Source: an uncultured Psychrobacter sp.
Lineage (GTDB): Bacteria; Pseudomonadota; Gammaproteobacteria; Pseudomonadales; Moraxellaceae
DNA length: 64,000 bases
Reading direction: 5' to 3'
Assembly: GCF_947495825.1 (NCBI RefSeq)
Contig: NZ_CANMAH010000011.1
Coordinates: 1 to 64,000, forward strand
The notes under the pieces were generated by a model that did no database searches, had not been told where the DNA came from, and saw nothing but the letters and a program-made list of their open reading frames with translations. Below are positions 16,588-25,539 of this stretch, one piece after another (positions within the stretch are counted from its first letter, which is position 1; each line of letters starts with the position of its first letter). Made by a program: the position numbers and the translations under genes.

Positions 16588-18480
16588 ATGTCTTTATTGC
16601 AAATTGCCGAACCCAATCAAAGCGCTCAACCTCACCAACATCGTTTTGGTCTAGGAATTGATCTTGGTACTACACGCTCGTTGGTGGCTGTAGTACGTTC
16701 AGGCAAAGCGCAAGTCTTAGAGTCAGATACAACAACCGATACCTTATTACCTTCTGTTGTTTACTATCCAAGCACTGGTAATCCACTTGTTGGTTATGAC
16801 GCCCTAGCGCATCTAGCGGATGATCCAAAAAATACGATTGTTTCAGCTAAGCGCTTTATGGGCCGTAGCCAAGCTGATATCAAATTCTCTCATCCTTACG
16901 AATTAAGTGGTAATAAAGATGATATGCCAGCCTTTGTTACGGCTCAAGGTGACGTATCTCCTGTTGAAGTATCAGCACGGATCCTAGCAGCCCTTGAGCA
17001 AAGAGCGTCAACTGCCCTACCTGCAGACAGTATAGAAGGTGCAGTGATTACTGTGCCGGCTTATTTCGATGAAGCTCAGCGTCAAGCGACTAAAGATGCA
17101 GCACAGGCGGCCGGCATCAATGTACTGCGTCTATTAAACGAGCCAACCGCTGCTGCAGTCGCCTATGGTCTTGATAAACCTGCTGAGGACTCGGCTAAGA
17201 GCGATAATAAAGAAAGCTATTATTTAATCTACGATCTTGGTGGTGGTACTTTTGATGTTTCCATTTTAAAGCTTACTGATGGCGTGTTTGAAGTACTAGC
17301 AACGGGTGGTAACAGCGCCTTAGGCGGAGATGATATTGATCGCTTGATGACCAATTGGCTCATCAAACAAGTAAACATCGATCCTAAAGATGTCAGCCGT
17401 CATGACAAGTCGATACTTGCGCAACAAGCAAAGGCTTATAAGCAAGCATTAACTGATGCTAAACAAGTCGATATCGACATTGTAGTTAACGAGCAATCTT
17501 ATCAAGGTGTGTTACGTCATGAAGACTTAGTCGCTATTGCCGATCCAGTTAGTCGCCGTACGTTAAGTGTATGCGAACAGGTACTGCGTGATGCAAAGCT
17601 ATCTAGCACTGACTTGGATGAAGTAATTTTGGTCGGTGGTTCTACGCGTATGCCTGCCATTCAGCATGTTGTAGCTGAGTTTTTTGCCAAGCAGCCTCTT
17701 TGTCGCCTAAATCCAGATGAAGTTGTCGCTTTGGGCGCGGCTCAGACAGCGCATCAATTGGTTAACGGTGATAGTAATGACAATTTACTATTATTAGATG
17801 TGACACCATTATCGCTTGGTCTTGAGACAATGGGCGGCTTGGTTGAAGTATTGATCCCACGTAATACTCCAATCCCTGTCAAAAAACGTCAAGTGTTTAC
17901 CACTTACCAAGACGGACAAACTGGCATGGTTATTCATGTAGTGCAAGGTGAGCGCGAGACAGTAGAAAACTGCCGTTCACTTGGACGTTTTGAGCTATAT
18001 GGTATTCCGCCAATGAAGGCAGGTTTTGCTCGTATTGAAGTGACTTTTAGCATCGATGCCAATGGACAGTTGACAGTCAGTGCCCAAGAAACCACGACAA
18101 AGACAGAGAGTCAGATTGAAATTGTGCCTTCTTATGGATTGTCAGATGAGCAAAAAGAGCAGCTCTTGACTGCAGGATTTAAGCATGCAGAAGAAGATAA
18201 AAATGCGCGTTCTTTAATTGAGACTAAAGTAGAAGCCGAGCGCGAAGTATTGGCGCTACAATCAGCACTTAACGAGTTTGCTGCTTTATTAACATCTGAG
18301 GAACAGCAGTCACTCACTGAGCATATTCAAGCATTACAAACAGCACTTAACACTGATGATTTGTCAATTATCGAAAAAGAGCAAGCCAAGCTCAAACCAC
18401 ATAGCGATGCTTTTGCTGCTCGTATTATGAATCAGAGTGTCAAAGCCAGTATGGCAGGTACAAGTGCTCAAGACTGGTAG
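16588..18480 (+). CDS. hscA: Fe-S protein maturation Hsp70 chaperone HscA
   Basis: A specialised Hsp70 that binds the LPPVK motif of IscU and releases its cluster using ATP. The actin-like ATPase domain shows GIDLGTTRSLVAVV, the phosphate-2 motif YDLGGGTFDVSIL and the adenosine motif ILVGGSTRMPAIQ. The substrate-binding domain begins around LLLDVTPLSLGLETMGG. The length of 630 aa is near the 616 of E. coli. I chose ATG 16588 with GAG 7 nt upstream; the TTG at 16576 is weaker. Confidence 0.96.
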   Translation: MSLLQIAEPNQSAQPHQHRFGLGIDLGTTRSLVAVVRSGKAQVLESDTTTDTLLPSVVYYPSTGNPLVGYDALAHLADDPKNTIVSAKRFMGRSQADIKFSHPYELSGNKDDMPAFVTAQGDVSPVEVSARILAALEQRASTALPADSIEGAVITVPAYFDEAQRQATKDAAQAAGINVLRLLNEPTAAAVAYGLDKPAEDSAKSDNKESYYLIYDLGGGTFDVSILKLTDGVFEVLATGGNSALGGDDIDRLMTNWLIKQVNIDPKDVSRHDKSILAQQAKAYKQALTDAKQVDIDIVVNEQSYQGVLRHEDLVAIADPVSRRTLSVCEQVLRDAKLSSTDLDEVILVGGSTRMPAIQHVVAEFFAKQPLCRLNPDEVVALGAAQTAHQLVNGDSNDNLLLLDVTPLSLGLETMGGLVEVLIPRNTPIPVKKRQVFTTYQDGQTGMVIHVVQGERETVENCRSLGRFELYGIPPMKAGFARIEVTFSIDANGQLTVSAQETTTKTESQIEIVPSYGLSDEQKEQLLTAGFKHAEEDKNARSLIETKVEAEREVLALQSALNEFAALLTSEEQQSLTEHIQALQTALNTDDLSIIEKEQAKLKPHSDAFAARIMNQSVKASMAGTSAQDW

Positions 18481-18589
18481 CAGATGTAGATACATTGGTG
18501 GCTGTAACTTAATAATTATAACTCACCTAATATAATAATTTATCTTATAACGCTTTATTTTTAATTGATTAGTATTGGACAGACGATTT

Positions 18590-18928
18590 ATGCCAAAGAT
18601 TACTGTACTACCCCATCATGAGATTTGCCCTGAAGGCACCGAAGTTGAGCTTCAATCTGGTGATAACTTATGTAAAGCCTTGCTTGAAAAAGGCGTCAAA
18701 ATCGAGCATGCTTGTGAGATGTCAAAAGCATGTACTACCTGTCATGTCGTGGTTCGTAAAGGATTTAATAGCTTAGAAGAAATGGACGATATTGAAGCTG
18801 ACTTGTTAGATCGTGCTTGGGGACTGGAGCCTGATTCACGTCTGTCTTGTCAGGTAATGCTTGACGATGAAGATTTGACCATAGAAATTCCTAAATATAC
18901 GCTCAACCATGCAAAAGAAAACCATTAA
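18590..18928 (+). CDS. fdx: ISC-type [2Fe-2S] ferredoxin
   Basis: An adrenodoxin-like electron carrier that supplies electrons for cluster assembly on IscU. Cluster ligands Cys42, Cys48, Cys51 and Cys87 have the E. coli Fdx positions (HACEMSKACTTCH and SRLSCQV). The length is 112 aa from ATG 18590; an in-frame TTG at 18575 would add five residues. It is the last gene of the operon: no iscX follows, and a strong terminator begins 25 bp after the stop. Confidence 0.96.
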   Translation: MPKITVLPHHEICPEGTEVELQSGDNLCKALLEKGVKIEHACEMSKACTTCHVVVRKGFNSLEEMDDIEADLLDRAWGLEPDSRLSCQVMLDDEDLTIEIPKYTLNHAKENH

Positions 18929-18952
18929 ATATTAAGCATAGATTTTGCTACG

Positions 18953-18993
18953 CTAAAAAGCCAGCTATTATATTGTAATAGCTGGCTTTTTAG
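18953..18993. terminator. Bidirectional terminator between fdx and the cyclase gene
   Basis: CTAAAAAGCCAGCTATTA (18953-18970) pairs with its exact complement at 18976-18993, an 18-bp perfect stem with a TATTG loop. The A5 and T5 tracts serve the isc operon on the plus strand and the cyclase gene on the minus strand. Confidence 0.92.
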
Positions 18994-19061
18994 TTGGTTT
19001 ACGGGGTAATATCCTTAATCTATAAAACATAATGATTACAACAGTTTGCTCTCTTTATTAG

Positions 19062-20522
19062 TTACTTGTTGCTTAAAGAATGCTCTTTTTCTTCTTTTTC
19101 GATACGTTCAAGCGCAAAGTTTAGTTTGCTTTTAATCTCTTTATAATCATAATTTTGCATGTCTTTAAAATTTAGATGTAAGTTAAAACCAGGTAACGTA
19201 TGATCTACCCACTTGGATAGACGGCCTTTATTAGCATCAGGGTCTAACACTTGCCAAGCATTTATACTGCTATCAAAACCTTTTAATTGATAGGTGCCAG
19301 CATATTCGCATTCATAATCGTGGCAGATATAATCATATGTCCTTTGACTAATAAGAATGTCTCCCTTTCCTGCTATCGACTCAAGACGGGATGCAAGATT
19401 TGCCTCTTTACCAATGATAGTATAGCTAATGCGGTTATTACTACCAAAGTTGCCTACATGACAGTAGCCAGTGGTAATCCCAATACGCACATACAGCCCT
19501 TCAAAGCCCATTAAGCGCCATTCTTGTCGCAAACTACGCATTTCACGGCGCATATCGATAGCCATGGCCACACAGTCCAATGCATCCTGCCGCGTTCCCC
19601 GACTATTTGGTTCACCAAAAAAGCATACCATGCCATCACCAACAAACTTATCTAGCATCGCCCCATGCTTGTTGGCAATGACCGTCATACATTTCATATA
19701 AGTATTTAAAATATCAGCTAGGTTGTCAGAGCTTAAGCTATCAGACAGCTCAGTGAACCCAGCAATATCTGAAAACATAATCGTAAGCTTGGCGCGTTTG
19801 TTATTTACATTTACAGCACTGTCTGACTTCACGATTGGTTGCCAAACCTGCGGAGGTATAAAGCGGGTCAATTTACTAATGACCGATACTAAAGTATTGA
19901 GTCGTCCCTTTGCTTTCTCTGCCGTTTTTTCGTAACTTAGATATTTATGATATACACTCCAAAACTGCCAGAATACAGTAATAATACTAGCCAGCAATAT
20001 GGTAGGTGATATAAGGTCTTCATTACAAACCATCATATCGCTATATAGGGTGATACTGACATAATAAAACATGATCGCGGTGACGACAAAAATCATCATC
20101 AATTTAAGTCGATTTTCAGGTTCGCTTAAGATGATTCGAATACCGATCAACAGTGACAGACTCAGTGACAGTACCGTGCAAAACTGCATACTTCCAATGA
20201 CTGTCGAAAATAGCACCACAACAATATTAGACGTCCAAAAGCTTGGCTGACGCTGATAGTTATAAACCAAAATCATCAAACTTGGTAAGCTTACAATAGC
20301 AAACAGCGCCATTGACACAGAATTAAACTCAAAATGCATAGCAACAAGTGCTACGGTAAGCAGTAAGACTAATATCTCTGGATAGTCAAACCGAGCATGT
20401 TCTTGTTTTTTCAACAAAGTCGGTGATTTCAATCCACCTGAAAAAGGCATATTTGATGGTCGCTCGGATTGGGAAAAGTGAAAAAAGCGTAAACGAGTAA
20501 GCGCTAAGCTTTCATAGAACAA
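19062..20522 (-). CDS. Membrane-bound class III adenylate/guanylate cyclase
   Basis: The N-terminal half (about residues 40-205) has five or six hydrophobic helices and could be a MASE-type sensor; a MASE2-like domain is possible but I cannot confirm it. A short linker leads to a class III catalytic domain (about 240-440). It has the metal-binding Asp in FSDIAGFTELSD (near 249) and in KFVGDGMVCFFGEP (near 294), and the Asn/Arg pair in EANLASRLESIAG. All catalytic positions look intact. The product is probably cAMP, as for the membrane-anchored CyaB of Pseudomonas. The TTG start at 20522 lacks a good ribosome binding site; ATG 20450 is the alternative. The gene stands alone, convergent with the isc operon. 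Confidence 0.85.
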   Translation of the reverse strand: MFYESLALTRLRFFHFSQSERPSNMPFSGGLKSPTLLKKQEHARFDYPEILVLLLTVALVAMHFEFNSVSMALFAIVSLPSLMILVYNYQRQPSFWTSNIVVVLFSTVIGSMQFCTVLSLSLSLLIGIRIILSEPENRLKLMMIFVVTAIMFYYVSITLYSDMMVCNEDLISPTILLASIITVFWQFWSVYHKYLSYEKTAEKAKGRLNTLVSVISKLTRFIPPQVWQPIVKSDSAVNVNNKRAKLTIMFSDIAGFTELSDSLSSDNLADILNTYMKCMTVIANKHGAMLDKFVGDGMVCFFGEPNSRGTRQDALDCVAMAIDMRREMRSLRQEWRLMGFEGLYVRIGITTGYCHVGNFGSNNRISYTIIGKEANLASRLESIAGKGDILISQRTYDYICHDYECEYAGTYQLKGFDSSINAWQVLDPDANKGRLSKWVDHTLPGFNLHLNFKDMQNYDYKEIKSKLNFALERIEKEEKEHSLSNK

Positions 20523-20773
20523 TAGAGGAGAATATAGCTGATTTATTATTAGTAAGAATATAGCGTGATATTGTATAAATTACTAACAACATAGGCCGCT
20601 AACAATATACGTCATTAGCAATTAAAAAACACTACCTACCTCAAATATAGTCTACTTGCATACAGTAGTATCAGTAGGTAATGTCCTTGTTATAACAAAA
20701 GCAAAAACAGAACAATGCAAACGATATAAGCGTAACCACTTACCAAGCACTGTATCTAGCTATTAAGTAACGA

Positions 20774-21205
20774 CTACATACGCCAATCGAATGGCATTTG
20801 ATGATGGCCTCGCAATGCAATCATCAGTGTCTGCTGCATTTGTGCCAATACATCCTTTGTATATGGTACTGCAGGTACACCCCATACTGGATTTGGCCAT
20901 TGCAGATCATTTTGATAGCGTACTATATGGTGAAAATGTAGCTGTGGAACTTGGTTACCAAGTGCTGCCACATTCATTTTGTCAGCTTGGAATGTCTTGG
21001 CAAGTTGGCTTGATAGCCAGCTTGACTCACGTAAAAATTGTGCTTGATCAGATTCAGACAATTCGTACAATTCTTTGATACCAGACACACGTGGCACTAG
21101 AATCAACCAAGGAAACTGACAATCGTTAATCAAACGACATGTCGACAAGGGAAAATCCCCTACTAAAAAACTATCAGCAGCAAGCTTAGGATGTAGTTGG
21201 AACAT
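20774..21205 (-). CDS. HIT-domain protein
   Basis: A small (143 aa) histidine-triad fold nucleotide-binding protein. The active-site region reads PQLHFHHIVRY: Gln88 replaces the first His of the usual triad, with His90 and His92 retained. This Gln variant occurs in a recognised group of proteobacterial HIT proteins, recalled with a similar PVWG segment that is present here (WPNPVWGVP). Hydrolysis of nucleoside phosphoramidates or dinucleotides is plausible, but the substrate is unknown. It lies 205 bp downstream of mfd on the opposite side of no obvious operon partner. Confidence 0.8.
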   Translation of the reverse strand: MFQLHPKLAADSFLVGDFPLSTCRLINDCQFPWLILVPRVSGIKELYELSESDQAQFLRESSWLSSQLAKTFQADKMNVAALGNQVPQLHFHHIVRYQNDLQWPNPVWGVPAVPYTKDVLAQMQQTLMIALRGHHQMPFDWRM

Positions 21206-21410
21206 AATAACGGCTTCTCTTGTTATAAAACTTCAATAAATTCAGTTAATAGCTATCTATAATGGCGCTATTTTATCAGTTATCTGTGAAGGCGTGTTGA
21301 ACATTCACAAATCCCTACTGCTGATCGTACCAGTTTATCAAAACTGTGTACTCGGTTAAGACTAAGTGATAACGATATAGCACCCTTGACTAGAAAGATC
21401 GGACTTATAT

Positions 21411-24400
21411 TTAAGCAGGTTCGGCTACTGTATGTTCGCTAAAATAATGTAATAGCTCTTGAATAGCAATGACTCGCTGCTGCGGTGTCTCAAGTTTATC
21501 TGCATCGTTATAACGAATACCTGAAGCGCCATTCATACGATAACGCTGACCATCAGATTGAATCAATTTAATGATCGCCAGCGCGTCAACTGGTGTATCA
21601 GGTGCAAATTCTAAGGTCACACTATGACTATTAGCATCAATTTTATTAATTTTTAATGGCTCTGTTTGTAAACGCAGATCATGAATGGCAAATAGCTGCT
21701 TGGTTTGATCTGGTAACACCCCAAAACGATCTATCATTTCAGTACGAATATCAATCAAAGCTTCTTTACTGTCAGCGTTACTGATCCGTTTATAGAACAA
21801 TAGGCGCTGATGCACATCGTGCAAATACTCTTCTGGTATCAATGCTGAGCTATGTAAATTGATTTCACTGGTCAGCGACAACGGCGTACTCAAATCTGGC
21901 TCTTTACCTGCTTTGATGGCTTTGGTAGCCCGTTCGAGCATATCCATATACAGACTAAAGCCAATTGCCTGCATGTTACCGCTTTGCTGTTTGCCTAGGA
22001 TTTCACCAGCACCGCGAATCTCTAAATCTTCACTCGCTAGCATGAAGCCTGCACCCAATGTATTGGCGCGCTCAATCGCGTGTAAACGGCGTTTGGCATC
22101 ACCTTTAAGACCCTTAAGTGATGGTACTAATAGATAACAATAGGCTTGATGATGACTACGACCGACACGGCCACGCAACTGATGCAGCTGAGCCAGACCA
22201 AATTTGTCAGCGCGCTCAATAATAATGGTATTGGCATTTGGCACATCGATACCAGTTTCGATAATAGTTGTGCAAATTAACACATTAAATTTTTTATGGT
22301 AGTACTGCTGCATGATTTGTTCAAGCTCACGCTCTTGCATCTGTCCATGAGCGACCCCTACACGCGCCTCTGGTACCAGCTCGCGAATGGTCTCTGCCAT
22401 GCGCTCAATGCTCGCCACATCATTATGCAATAAGTATACCTGTCCGCCACGTAGCAACTCACGCAAGATGGCTTCTTTCATTAAAGCATCAGTCTTTTGC
22501 ATGACAAACGTCTTGATGGCTAAGCGACGTGCAGGCGGGGTTGCAATAATAGACATATCACGCATACCAGATAGCGCCATGTTAAGCGTTCTAGGTATCG
22601 GTGTCGCTGTCATTGACAAACTATCTACATCAGTCTGAATAGCCTTAATACGCTCTTTGTGACGCACGCCAAAGCGATGTTCTTCATCAACGATCATTAA
22701 TCCCAAATTAGAAAACTTTACGTCAGGCTGTAACAGCTTATGCGTACCTATCACAATATCAACTTTACCAGCATCCAAATCTGCCAGTACCGTATCCTGA
22801 TGCTTTTTACCACCAAACCGTGACAAAGTCTCGATACGGACAGGCCAATCGGCAAAACGGTCGCGGAAGTTGTCTTCGTGCTGGCCTGCAAGTAAAGTAG
22901 TCGGTACTAACACTGCAACCTGATAACCGGCGCTAACAGCAATAAATGCTGCCCGCATGGCAACCTCTGTTTTACCAAAGCCCACATCACCACAAATAAG
23001 ACGATCCATCGGTTGGTTTTGTCTCATGTCTTCGATAACTGCGTGGATAGCGTTGGCTTGATCCGGGGTTTCTTCAAAAGCAAATTGACTGGCAAATAGA
23101 TCATACTGTGAGATGTCTATTTTAAAATGAATGCCTACTTTTGCTTCGCGCCTTGCTTGCATGTTGAGCAGCTCCGCTGCCACATCATGAATTTGCTGCA
23201 ATGCCTTTTGCTTGGCTTTGTCCCATTTCCCGCTACCAATTTTGTGTAGAGGAGCAAGTGCTGGATCACCGCCACTGTAACGACTGATCATTTGTAGATT
23301 GGCCACCGGCACGTAAATGCTGGCATCATCAGCGTATTTTAGATGAATAAACTCTTGCTCACCGTCACCCACGTCTAAAATAATGAGTCCATTATAGCGG
23401 CCAATACCATGTTCGATATGGACGATAGGACTGCCTTGCGTCATTTCAGTGACACTTTTGACCAAGAACTCTTCTGATACGCCACTTTGGCGACGACGAC
23501 GTGTTTGCAACACTTGCCTACCGAACAGCTGAGTCTCACTAATCAGCACCAAGCGTTCGGGAACGTAGACTCCGCGCTCAATCGGTGCAACTGTCAGACC
23601 AACATGTGGTTTTTGGCTTGAATTGTTGTCACTGGCTTTGTCTGCTGCCAAAAAATCTTTGAAGCTGTCGTAGGTTTTTATATCAATTTTACCTTTGAAC
23701 AGCTCAATGAGAATCTCACGGCGACCTGCAGTTTCAGCGACGATTAATACTGGCGTACCTGTTTGCGCCTGCATATTCAAAAAATCCAACAGTTCTGCCA
23801 AAGGTTCTGCTTTTTGATGATTGACAGCCAATTGTGGTGGCATTTGGGCGCTCAGTGTCACTAGGCCTTGCTTGTTTTGTATTTGAGCAGCTGCAGATGC
23901 TGCTGTTCTGTCATTATTAGCTTCTACATCTGTCATAGATGCAAGCTCTTCGCGCGCGCTTAATATTACCCGTGGATATTGATTAAGATACTCATTAAGC
24001 GTATTAGATAGTAGATATAATAGCTCTGGTGCTACAATAGGTTTATCAATATCATGACGACGCTCCTCGTAACGGCGCTGGATTTGCGACCAGTAATCCG
24101 CTTGGCGCTCATTGATTAGCTCATCTGTGATAAACAAAGCATCTTTAGGCAAATAGTTAAATAAACTACTCTCTTGCTGCCAATCTTTTAAATCAAAAAA
24201 CAACGGCTGATAATACTCAAGTCCGCTACTTGCAATCCCTGCCATCACATCTTTATGTAGCTCAGATTTACGGCTACTAGCGTTTGGGAACATTGCAGCA
24301 AAATTCATGCGAAAAGTGTCTCTGCCCTCTTCTAAAGGAAACTCTTTTGCAGGTAGTATTTGAAACTTCTTAATAGGTTTGGAGATATCAGGCAATTTAT

Positions 24401-25115
24401 GTAATAACGATAATGACTCTTGACCCATACTTTTATCATTACCTGACACCATCGCCTTTAGATCATCATCAGTCAATGTACGCTGAGTTTGCGGATGAAA
24501 AAAACGAATCGTCTCAATCTCATCATCAAATAAATCTAAACGCAGTGGAAATGGTTGCCCCATCGCAAAAATATCAATAATGCTACCACGTACTGCAAAT
24601 TCACCTGGCTCAAATACATTGTCAACTGCGCGGTAACCAGCTTTTGCCAGTAGCTCACGTTGAGTATTAATATCAAATTGATCACCAACGCTTAAATCAA
24701 AGTGTTGTCCGATCAGCCAACTGGGCGGTGCAACGCGGTGCATCAAAGCCTGTACTGAGATGAGTAGTACGCCCGATGTTGGCATATCTGTCAATAAGTT
24801 GATTCGTTCACTAACAATATCTTGATGCGGAGACAGCTCATCATACGTTAGCGTCTCCCAGTCAGGAAAAACATAAGCATCAACTCCGCAAAATGCCAGC
24901 TCAGTCTCTATCTGGTTGAGCTGGTTTTGATCTCGAGCCACAACCACTTTTAAACGATCTGCCACTTCCCATATAGTCGTTTTGACCAAACTTGCCAGCC
25001 ATAGACTGCCTACTGCACCATGTACGGGTGCAAGCCAGCGTCTCTGCGAGTTTTGAATAGGAAATAGCTGCTCATTAATGGGAGCAAAGGCGTCAGTTAA
25101 AGCAGTGATAGACAT
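21411..25115 (-). CDS. mfd: Transcription-repair coupling factor Mfd
   Basis: An ATP-driven DNA translocase that removes RNA polymerase stalled at lesions and recruits UvrA. The UvrB-like N-terminal region covers about residues 1-340. A RNA polymerase interaction (CarD-like) domain lies around IVHIEHGIGRYNGL. The superfamily 2 helicase motor has Walker A GDVGFGKTEVAMRAAF, motif II VDEEHRFGVRHKE, SMTATPIPRTLNMAL and the LRGRVGRSHHQAY motif. The C-terminal TRCF domain is at about residues 1080-1190. The length of 1234 aa exceeds E. coli Mfd (1148), mainly in a linker at about residues 390-420 rich in Ala, Asn and Asp. The start is ATG 25115. Confidence 0.96.
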   Translation of the reverse strand: MSITALTDAFAPINEQLFPIQNSQRRWLAPVHGAVGSLWLASLVKTTIWEVADRLKVVVARDQNQLNQIETELAFCGVDAYVFPDWETLTYDELSPHQDIVSERINLLTDMPTSGVLLISVQALMHRVAPPSWLIGQHFDLSVGDQFDINTQRELLAKAGYRAVDNVFEPGEFAVRGSIIDIFAMGQPFPLRLDLFDDEIETIRFFHPQTQRTLTDDDLKAMVSGNDKSMGQESLSLLHKLPDISKPIKKFQILPAKEFPLEEGRDTFRMNFAAMFPNASSRKSELHKDVMAGIASSGLEYYQPLFFDLKDWQQESSLFNYLPKDALFITDELINERQADYWSQIQRRYEERRHDIDKPIVAPELLYLLSNTLNEYLNQYPRVILSAREELASMTDVEANNDRTAASAAAQIQNKQGLVTLSAQMPPQLAVNHQKAEPLAELLDFLNMQAQTGTPVLIVAETAGRREILIELFKGKIDIKTYDSFKDFLAADKASDNNSSQKPHVGLTVAPIERGVYVPERLVLISETQLFGRQVLQTRRRRQSGVSEEFLVKSVTEMTQGSPIVHIEHGIGRYNGLIILDVGDGEQEFIHLKYADDASIYVPVANLQMISRYSGGDPALAPLHKIGSGKWDKAKQKALQQIHDVAAELLNMQARREAKVGIHFKIDISQYDLFASQFAFEETPDQANAIHAVIEDMRQNQPMDRLICGDVGFGKTEVAMRAAFIAVSAGYQVAVLVPTTLLAGQHEDNFRDRFADWPVRIETLSRFGGKKHQDTVLADLDAGKVDIVIGTHKLLQPDVKFSNLGLMIVDEEHRFGVRHKERIKAIQTDVDSLSMTATPIPRTLNMALSGMRDMSIIATPPARRLAIKTFVMQKTDALMKEAILRELLRGGQVYLLHNDVASIERMAETIRELVPEARVGVAHGQMQERELEQIMQQYYHKKFNVLICTTIIETGIDVPNANTIIIERADKFGLAQLHQLRGRVGRSHHQAYCYLLVPSLKGLKGDAKRRLHAIERANTLGAGFMLASEDLEIRGAGEILGKQQSGNMQAIGFSLYMDMLERATKAIKAGKEPDLSTPLSLTSEINLHSSALIPEEYLHDVHQRLLFYKRISNADSKEALIDIRTEMIDRFGVLPDQTKQLFAIHDLRLQTEPLKINKIDANSHSVTLEFAPDTPVDALAIIKLIQSDGQRYRMNGASGIRYNDADKLETPQQRVIAIQELLHYFSEHTVAEPA

Positions 25116-25539
25116 AGCAGGTAGGATCTATTTAAGAATCTGGCAGTTATTATACGAATATTTTCGCAATTGACCAAAACTAATTTCCACTCTGATGGTC
25201 TGCTACGATTTGACAAAACTAAACGGTTTGTTAACATGGCACGCTTTTGAAAATTCTTATTTTAAAGTTTAATTTGAGCTAACTCTCTATTACTCAAAAA
25301 CATTCATCTTTTAATGAACTTTTGCATAGTATTTTGAACAATCATCTCCTATACATGCTTCTTATTGAGTCTTTAGTGCTCAACTATTAAGTAGCTTGTA
25401 CTCTTGATAAAGCGCCAACAGTATTTTTATATTACCTAAAATCTAAAGCTTGTAGCTGCCAAAAACTATTGATTAGCAATGAATAGTCGATACTTTGACG
25501 GTGTCCAGCTCAGCTAACTCATCAGGAGATTCGTCACCT
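25116..25539. other. Intergenic region between divergent mfd and the BCCT gene
   Basis: About 420 bp, AT-rich, holding the promoters of both divergent genes. I see no clear -35/-10 pair that I would stand behind, no RNA gene and no coding sequence. Confidence 0.4.

Noticed and set aside
20791..21078. 95-codon plus-strand frame opposite the HIT gene
   Set aside because: It is antisense to the conserved HIT motif region and has no start signal or family resemblance.
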